NCBI GenBank assembly: GCA_916613615.1
Contig: OU744735.1
Location: 45,350,468-45,414,467 of the forward strand
Length of the DNA: 64,000 bases
DNA from: Steromphala cineraria
Lineage: Eukaryota; Mollusca; Gastropoda; Trochida; Trochidae
Direction of reading: 5' to 3'
The notes under the pieces were generated by a model. That model worked only from the letters and a program-made list of their open reading frames with translations. It did no database searches and had not been told where the DNA came from. Position numbers and translations under genes: made by a program. Positions 57,825 through 64,000 of this stretch are shown here, one piece after another. Every line of letters starts with the position of its first letter. The stretch's first letter is position 1.

Positions 57825-58860
57825 TCAATAAAGAACATCAGGTTTCCATTTTTTAAAGAAAGTTTGGGCTATAAATTTTTCAATTGTGCAAGTAATCTTG
57901 AGACAATTTAAAAATCCTTCAAAAGAAACAGCATGTTGTTTTATACTTGCAACGTAGACGAATCGCTTGGCCAAAAGAATCATATGATTAGTTAATTTAT
58001 CATTTGAACAGAGTCCCAAAAAAATAGTAAATTTTGTAAGTGCCATATTTGAATGAAGATAGGCATTTAGAAAAAGCTTCAAATCATACCAAAATTTCTT
58101 AACAAGTTCACAATCAAAATATACATGTGAAATATCTGCTGAGGTATTTTTACAAAATGTGCACACATCATTGTCAACAAGATTCATCTTCATAAATTCT
58201 TTTTTGGTATAAATTATTCTATAGAGAAATTTGTATTGAAAATCTAACAGTTTACAGTCATGTGTGCATTTCATATAGAATTTAAACACATCATTCCATA
58301 TTATATCCTGTTGAAAGACACTATTCCAATGCTCAAGTACTTTTGGAACAGTGTTGTTCGCAATTAATTTGTCGTAGAATATCCTTGAACCTTTTCCATT
58401 AGAGATCATATCAAGATGGACAATATTAGTGGTTTCATTGTTCAAGCATATATTTCTTTCTCCCAAAAATTGTCTCCAACATTTTGGAATACTATTTAAC
58501 AAACGCTGATAGTCTTAAAATGTTCCTCTTATTTAATATTTCTGTTTTAGAATATCAAAGTTGAGAAATCCATTTTCAACATAAATATCTCTAATGCAAT
58601 GTATACCCTGGTCATACCAATATCTTATTATATATGAAGATCTAAACAAATGATTTAACCAAAGTGGTTGGGCCAAATTTGGTCTATGTCATCAATGTCA
58701 AAAGTATGTTTTTTTATAAAACACTCTCCAGGCTAATAAGACATCTCTCCAATGAGGGTTTACATTGTCAGATAAAATGTCAATAGCATTAGAACCAAGA
58801 GAAAATAGGTTACCTTATGGAAAGATGTTGATAGAGCTGGAGTTTTTCTTCAAGTGTTTT
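57825..58860 (-). pseudogene. LINE ORF2 C-terminal remnant
   Basis: 225 open codons down to the stop at 57825 contain DNDVCTFCKNTSADISHVYF and a following CELVKKFWYDL, the zf-RVT zinc-binding region of LINE reverse-transcriptase proteins, preceded by the FQYKFLYRIIYTKKEF helix. Upstream (58500-58860) the same protein continues (PLWLNHLFRSS, PHWRDVLLAWRVF) in different frames with stops. It is a 5'-truncated, frameshifted, inactive copy. It lies in the 5' region of the RHIM-like gene on the same strand. Confidence 0.8.
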
Positions 58861-59869
58861 TCATATTTCAAGTTGATTTGAAAAAGATTCTCTATGTTTT
58901 AATACCTTAACAAAAGAAAAAACATACATAGTAAATATAAAAAAAAACAAATAAATAATAAACAAATGATTGTTCATATTATATTACCAAAAAACAAAGT
59001 CAGTTTTAAGGTGATTGTCAAGAAAACTGTAAACTGATATCCTAATTAATAATTTCATATTTTATTTAAGATGTCTAACTCTCTAATGTTATGCATTTTT
59101 TTCAATTAAAGTAAACACGTATAATCAAACAATAATGAACCTTCCAACTGAATTTAACTTGTCATTATAATAAACCAATATTGTTGAGTCAATTACATGT
59201 ATTTTAGTGATAATTTCATTGTTAATGTCAAGCTTACAAGGAAAAAATATTTTTAAAATTTCAAATGCATTAAGAAATTGATGAAGAAATACGAAACTTA
59301 ACTGATGTATGACAACTTGTTACTGAAAGTTATAGCTTATTTATACAAAAGTATTCAGGAAATAGGACCCTGGGCTGATAAGGCAAGGGAGATAACTCTG
59401 CAATGACTCGGTCTCATACTAACTAGCTGGTCCTGACTAACTTTGTATACCAAAATATGAACTGTTATATTTCAAGAATATGTTAACAATGTATTTTGGA
59501 AGTATTTCCAAAACAATGCATTTGGTTATAAATTGCTGGTTTGAGTAGACAGACAATTGAAAAAATGAACAAAATAGTGTATAGCCTTAGAAGAGCGGGT
59601 GAGGCAGTACTCGTTCAAAACAACATAACTCTCAAGTTTAGCAGAAGAAGCATATGAAACTTTAATATTTTAATCATTAGGAATGTTTTAAATAGATTAT
59701 GACTGGCAATAATGTATATGATATCATCAACAGCGATTGATTGATTTGATTGTACCATCTCTTTTCTGTAATAAAAAAAATAATGCATATGTTTAGATTT
59801 CAAATTAAACGCTTGTCATGCAAAGTTAGGCCTAGGAAAATAAAGTTGTGAAAACCAAAACAGTACAGT
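58861..59869. other. non-coding stretch
   Basis: AT-rich; GGGAGATAACTCTGC near 59387 is a word common in molluscan repeats. No exon seen. Confidence 0.4.
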
Positions 59870-60512
59870 TTTAATTAAGATAATATTTCGATTATATTGG
59901 AAACACTTTTATTTCAACTTTTGAATTATCTTTTAATCATTATGTATTTTTTTTCAATTTTGCACCAGCCAAAGTGACAGAGAGAAGATGTGAACGAAAT
60001 GTTATGATGTTGCTAGGATACACTGATGACGTGGATCCATAATAAACTGTCCTTGTTTCATAATTAGGGGATAAATCCATTCTGTTTTTTATTTTGAGGT
60101 TGTATGTCGTGCATTCTTTACCCCTTAATATAATTTCAAACCGAGCTTGTATTTAGAGGTGATTATCGGCGAAATAATTACTCCAAAATGTTAATGAGTA
60201 CCCAATCAGAACGCAGTATTTTCACCTAGTTTTCGTGTCATGTTAGAATCGCCATTCTAAAAACTACTAGAAACTCTTAGAAGTGAAGATAAAAAAACTA
60301 AAAACAGTACCGTTCTAAGATAATATAATAATATAATTCAATTATGTTGTTTATACTTTAACTTTTGAATGATCTTTTAAACATATTGTATTGTAGTACA
60401 ATTTTGCACCAGCGAAAGTGACAGAGAGAACAAGTAAAACGCCTTCTAGTGAACAAAATGTTATGATGTTGCTAGGATACACTGATGACGTGGATCTATA
60501 ATAAACTTCCTT
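59870..60512 (+). repeat. two diverged copies of a ~190-bp segment
   Basis: TTTTGCACCAGC(C/G)AAAGTGA and GTTGCTAGGATACACTGATG occur near 59957-60055 and again near 60402-60512, ~445 bp apart, with the same AT-rich lead-in. Copy 2 has a 13-bp insertion. Confidence 0.7.
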
Positions 60513-60691
60513 GTTAGTAGAGGTTTATTGTGGGTTTCAAATACCTGCCACAGGTTTGCTCTCTAGCAAACATTCCACGAACTCTGACCCTACTGACTCA
60601 AACAGTACAGTCATATTGATTGTAAGGTTAAGAGCTAAAAGTCTATACATGTAGGTTAGATACCTTATTAGATATTTTCTTTGTATCATAC

Positions 60692-60820
60692 CTGAACTGT
60701 TACAAGATGTTGTCTTATGATTTCCACTGTCCTTGTCGTGTAACAAACAATATCCCAGTTCGGGAATTCCCCAGATTGATCACGTGACCCACATCAACCA
60801 ATCGTTTCGTTGATATAAAT
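60692..60820 (-). promoter_or_regulatory. kappaB/E-box module with 5' exon donor, copy 1
   Basis: GGGAATTCCC (60762-60771), 8 bp, TCACGTGA (60780-60787), a CCAAT box near 60799 and a TATA-like ATATAAATA near 60814. On the minus strand, ~70 bp after the kappaB site, comes a donor (CAGTTCAG|GTATGA at 60692), as for an untranslated first exon. The palindromic kappaB site suggests Rel/NF-kappaB control, the E-box a bHLH-ZIP factor. Function is inferred from sites and position. Confidence 0.45.
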
Positions 60821-62088
60821 AATGCTGATTTTGTTTTTTATTCACGAGAGATAACTGAACGTGGACACGAAAGTGGAATTACAATAGTACCTGGTCGTAA
60901 TCAAATTCAAGAAATGTAATATTTAATAACGTTAGAGGCTTAAGCTTGCACCTTAACTTTTAACTTTTTTTTAAACAATTGTGATTGTGAGATCATTGCA
61001 AGATCATTATTACGATATCATCTCATACATTATTGTCCATCATTTAAGAAAATTAGCACATAGCCTAACTGATTTCAATCAAAACTTTATAATATATTCA
61101 GAGATTTTAAGTGACAGGACATTTACCTGTGTACTAACTGATTGATGTGAATATACAAGGCAGATGCCACAATTAAAGAGGATTGATATACAGATATAGA
61201 GATAGAGAGCGATATACACTGCTATCCATGTATAAGTATATTGTGAACACGATTTTTTTCAGAGAAAACTGCATGCTGAGAATTATGCTGTTATAGATTT
61301 GGAACAATTGGAAGGGCTTGGTGGATATGGTTCATGTCACATTGACATTAATCTTTTTTATTTTCATTGCTTATTGCGTTCATGTAGTCTCTTTGAATAG
61401 GATATTTTTCAAGTTTGATATTTTTAGTAAGTAAAGTAAAGTAGTTCCGGCATTTACCTTGTCACTTGTCACAGAGTAAATACAATATATTATCGTCACT
61501 GTTGCCAACTTGCCTAATAGAGAGGTAATTTCACTGATAAAACCAGTATTTCATTGCTTTTCATATAAAAAAACCGAATCTAATCACTTTATGTATGAAC
61601 TGTCCTATAATAGACACAAAAATGTAATAACAAGATTGAGTTGAAGTGAAGTTTTTAGAAATAATAACAATTGCTTAATCAGTTTTCATAAAATGTTCGA
61701 TTGAAACACGACACGATATCTATATGTAAAATTATCTTGATTACTTAAACTTCTTATAAAAATTACCTCTTGTTTTTACTTGTCTGTAATCTGATAAGTT
61801 TAACAGCCGGAATCATTAGGTATATTAAATTGTAGAATTTATGTTAATCTATAAGAAGATGAATATGAAGTGTTTGTACAATACTTGTCTCGTTATAGAG
61901 ATATATACAGTAGATTGTCAGGTTGATCCTTGCATTGTGTAAAATGATAGTATACCTAATGACTTATGGGACACGGATGTATTTAGAAGTCATATAAAAT
62001 CATACGGCTCACTTCTATGTATGATTTTGAAATTTATATACGAGAAGAACAGTATATTTTTAAGATACAAAAAAAAAGATCACAGTAC
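60821..62088. other. spacer between promoter modules
   Basis: No coding frame or bordered repeat seen. Confidence 0.35.
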
Positions 62089-62180
62089 CTTGAGTAGCTA
62101 GTTAAATGTTCTTATCTAAGATCCTGGTTTCGTTTTCAATTATTTTATTGTCGGGGAATTCCCATTTGGGTCACATGAGA
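62089..62180 (-). promoter_or_regulatory. kappaB/E-box module with 5' exon donor, copy 2
   Basis: GGGAATTCCC (62154-62163), 7 bp, TCACATGA (62171-62178). On the minus strand a donor (CTCAAG|GTACTG) follows at 62089. The E-box has one change from copy 3; the CCAAT part is lost. Confidence 0.45.
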
Positions 62181-63591
62181 TAATTGTTGCTTTGCATTGT
62201 GTGAATAATATTCGTTCCATTGTTTCATTCATATAACCTCTTACTGTTATGATTAATTCTTACTGTTGTTTAAATATAAATTCAGAAATACTGTACAATA
62301 AATATGCAAACTGGACTCGGTGTTTGCTTTCTGGGTAAAAGGAGATAACTGCTTGTCAACTGAAATTTGTTTTGAAAATCAATCACAGGAACCCGATATC
62401 GTAAATAAAATGTAGGTAAAACGTGGGTAAGAAAATAATAATTGAAAAACCAGGATCTTGGATAAGAAGATTTAACTATAGAAAATCAATAGGCTGTTTT
62501 CTCTCTCACTGATTGAGAAATTAACACAGAACGTTTTTTCTGATAAAATAATATCTGAATATTTATAAATCATGTAAAAAGCTATATGTAACACAGGCGA
62601 TTGGTTAAAAGTAAAAAAAAATTGTATATTAGTGACGACGAATTGATTATGACACTATCAAGGGTTTAATTTGAGAGCGAGATTCCCGTTTAAACTATCT
62701 TATAATGTACCTTCTTTTAAAATATGTCACTTCTGATTATAATTTTGATCACACACAAGGATCTCCAATATGATAATTATTTGTATGATTTCCTTCTTGC
62801 TGTCAGACTAGAATTATCAGATTAGGTTTAGGTGAATTTTACAATTGCAATAGGGAGACATTTAGGTAATGCATATTTGATTCCCCCTCATACTGTACAC
62901 TTTGAAGACTGATAATTAATTGGTCAAACTTCCAATTGTTAAAATGATGCATTAGAATCAAGGGGTATTTGTTCTGATGTTGAACATATGAAACTGCTTA
63001 AAAGTAGGCTAAGGGATTGGTCCTTTCTAATTTTACTTTATGAAGACAGTTCCTTGTATAACAATATAACAATTATGTTAAATCTTATATTGGAGATAAA
63101 TGATAAACTTTAAATGAAAACCATTTATCTATAACACTGCATGTATCTCAGCAATTTAAAGTTAATTTGAAGACAGTTATGTTGCATATGGTATTCCCAG
63201 TTACAAAACATTCAGCATTCTTACAGACTTTCAAATAAAAAAAAGATTTTTTTCTAAGAAAACTGATTTCAATCGCTTATATGTGTCCTCTTTTGAGGAA
63301 GGGGGATAACTCTGCATTTACTAATATTACTAGTATTTAGATGGGCACTTTTCTTACGATCATCTGACGAAATTAAATCAAATGCAAGTTGGTTATTGAG
63401 ATTAGATAATTTATAATACTGAGTTCATAACACAGACATACCTATCGGACAAGGCATATTGCTATTCAAAGTCGGAATTTTAAATTATGTAAATCTATCA
63501 GTCTCATAAATAACTTTGACTACAGTCATATTGATAGAACCTTTCAAACACCATACTCTGATTATCTAATGAAATTAGTTAATTACTGTAC

Positions 63592-63710
63592 CTGTCTGTA
63601 TTCTAGACACTGCCTTTATTCTCTGCCGCGCAGTTAATTTGTTGTAAAATTTTCCAGTCGGGGAATTCCCTTATGGATCACGTGATCAGCATTATCCAAT
63701 CATCTTGATG
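63592..63710 (-). promoter_or_regulatory. kappaB/E-box module with 5' exon donor, copy 3
   Basis: GGGAATTCCC (63661-63670), 7 bp, TCACGTGA (63678-63685), then ATCCAATCATC. The donor GACAG|GTACAG lies at 63592 on the minus strand. Aligns with copy 1 over ~90 bp (CCAGT-CGGG, GGATCACGTGA, CCAATC). Confidence 0.45.
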
Positions 63711-63865
63711 CAATGATACCGCTGGCCTGTCAAGGGTGACTGTGTTTGAACAACTAAGTTTCCGATAATAGCTGATCGTTAGCTAGTATTGACGTCATCT
63801 AGACTATCGTTTGTGTAGTGGCAGGGTGAGATATAAGCATTCCTGCTGGCCTTTGCTAGAGGGTA

Positions 63866-63922
63866 TGTCTTTAGCCGAATAGGTAGAGTGTCTGCCTCTC
63901 AACAGGCTCGAATCCCGGTGAA
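63866..63922 (+). repeat. tRNA-derived sequence near the window end
   Basis: TAGCCGAATAGGTAGAGTG is A-box-like and GGCTCGAATCCCGG is a good B box, but they are too close and the acceptor arm is missing. Likely a SINE head. Confidence 0.45.
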
Positions 63923-64000
63923 TGTGGTCTCAAAATCACTTCTGTTACATATGTGTTAGAGATAGATACTGTTAGATGATTTGATTCAGTAGAAATATCG

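Overview
This is AT-rich nuclear DNA from an animal, most likely a mollusc. Coding is sparse and split into short exons with GT-AG borders. The window is full of tRNA-derived SINEs, decayed LINE ends, palindromic MITEs, minisatellites and bivalve 'pearl'/Helentron-type repeats with GGAC-rich microsatellite tails. There is no operon structure, ribosome binding site, rRNA gene or CRISPR array.

Layout. 0-12 kb holds TTAA-flanked MITEs, a LINE 3' remnant, two head-to-tail Helentron-like copies and scattered candidate exons of a minus-strand gene whose start codon is at 12243. 12.9-17 kb holds a 79-bp minisatellite and two MITE-like elements, one carrying an exon-like start. 17.2-21.0 kb is the clearest gene: a plus-strand TRIM protein (RING, two B-boxes, coiled coil, C-terminal hydrophobic segment) with a CRE/RFX-rich promoter and a non-coding first exon that contains a 19-codon upstream ORF. 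25.5-26.1 kb is a minus-strand exon with a RHIM-like VQIG motif, open for 210 codons except for one TAG. 26.8-32.8 kb is repeats.

33.2-63.7 kb fits one large minus-strand gene: five phase-compatible exons (57.4, 56.0, 55.4, 37.6 and 33.2 kb) encoding about 230 residues with a QIGxxN motif. Three homologous kappaB plus E-box modules lie upstream at 60.8, 62.2 and 63.7 kb, each followed on the minus strand by a splice donor, like alternative first exons. Three of its four introns start with tandem repeats anchored on the donor site.

The 17.7-kb intron between exons 3 and 4 contains the most unusual structure: a putative mobile element of about 10 kb (41456-51546) with 21-bp inverted ends. Its two flanks are mirrored and carry GTCAGTGATGTTACC motifs as doublets spaced exactly 21 bp and repeated every ~190 bp. 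The centre is a ~1,478-codon plus-strand frame made of a basic N-terminal motif, about 165 copies of an 8-residue (24-bp) repeat and a C-terminal WP-containing domain, interrupted by two TAG codons. A pearl-like satellite element has inserted where the left motif arrays change orientation.

All exon joins are read by eye from splice consensus and frame. None has transcript support here.
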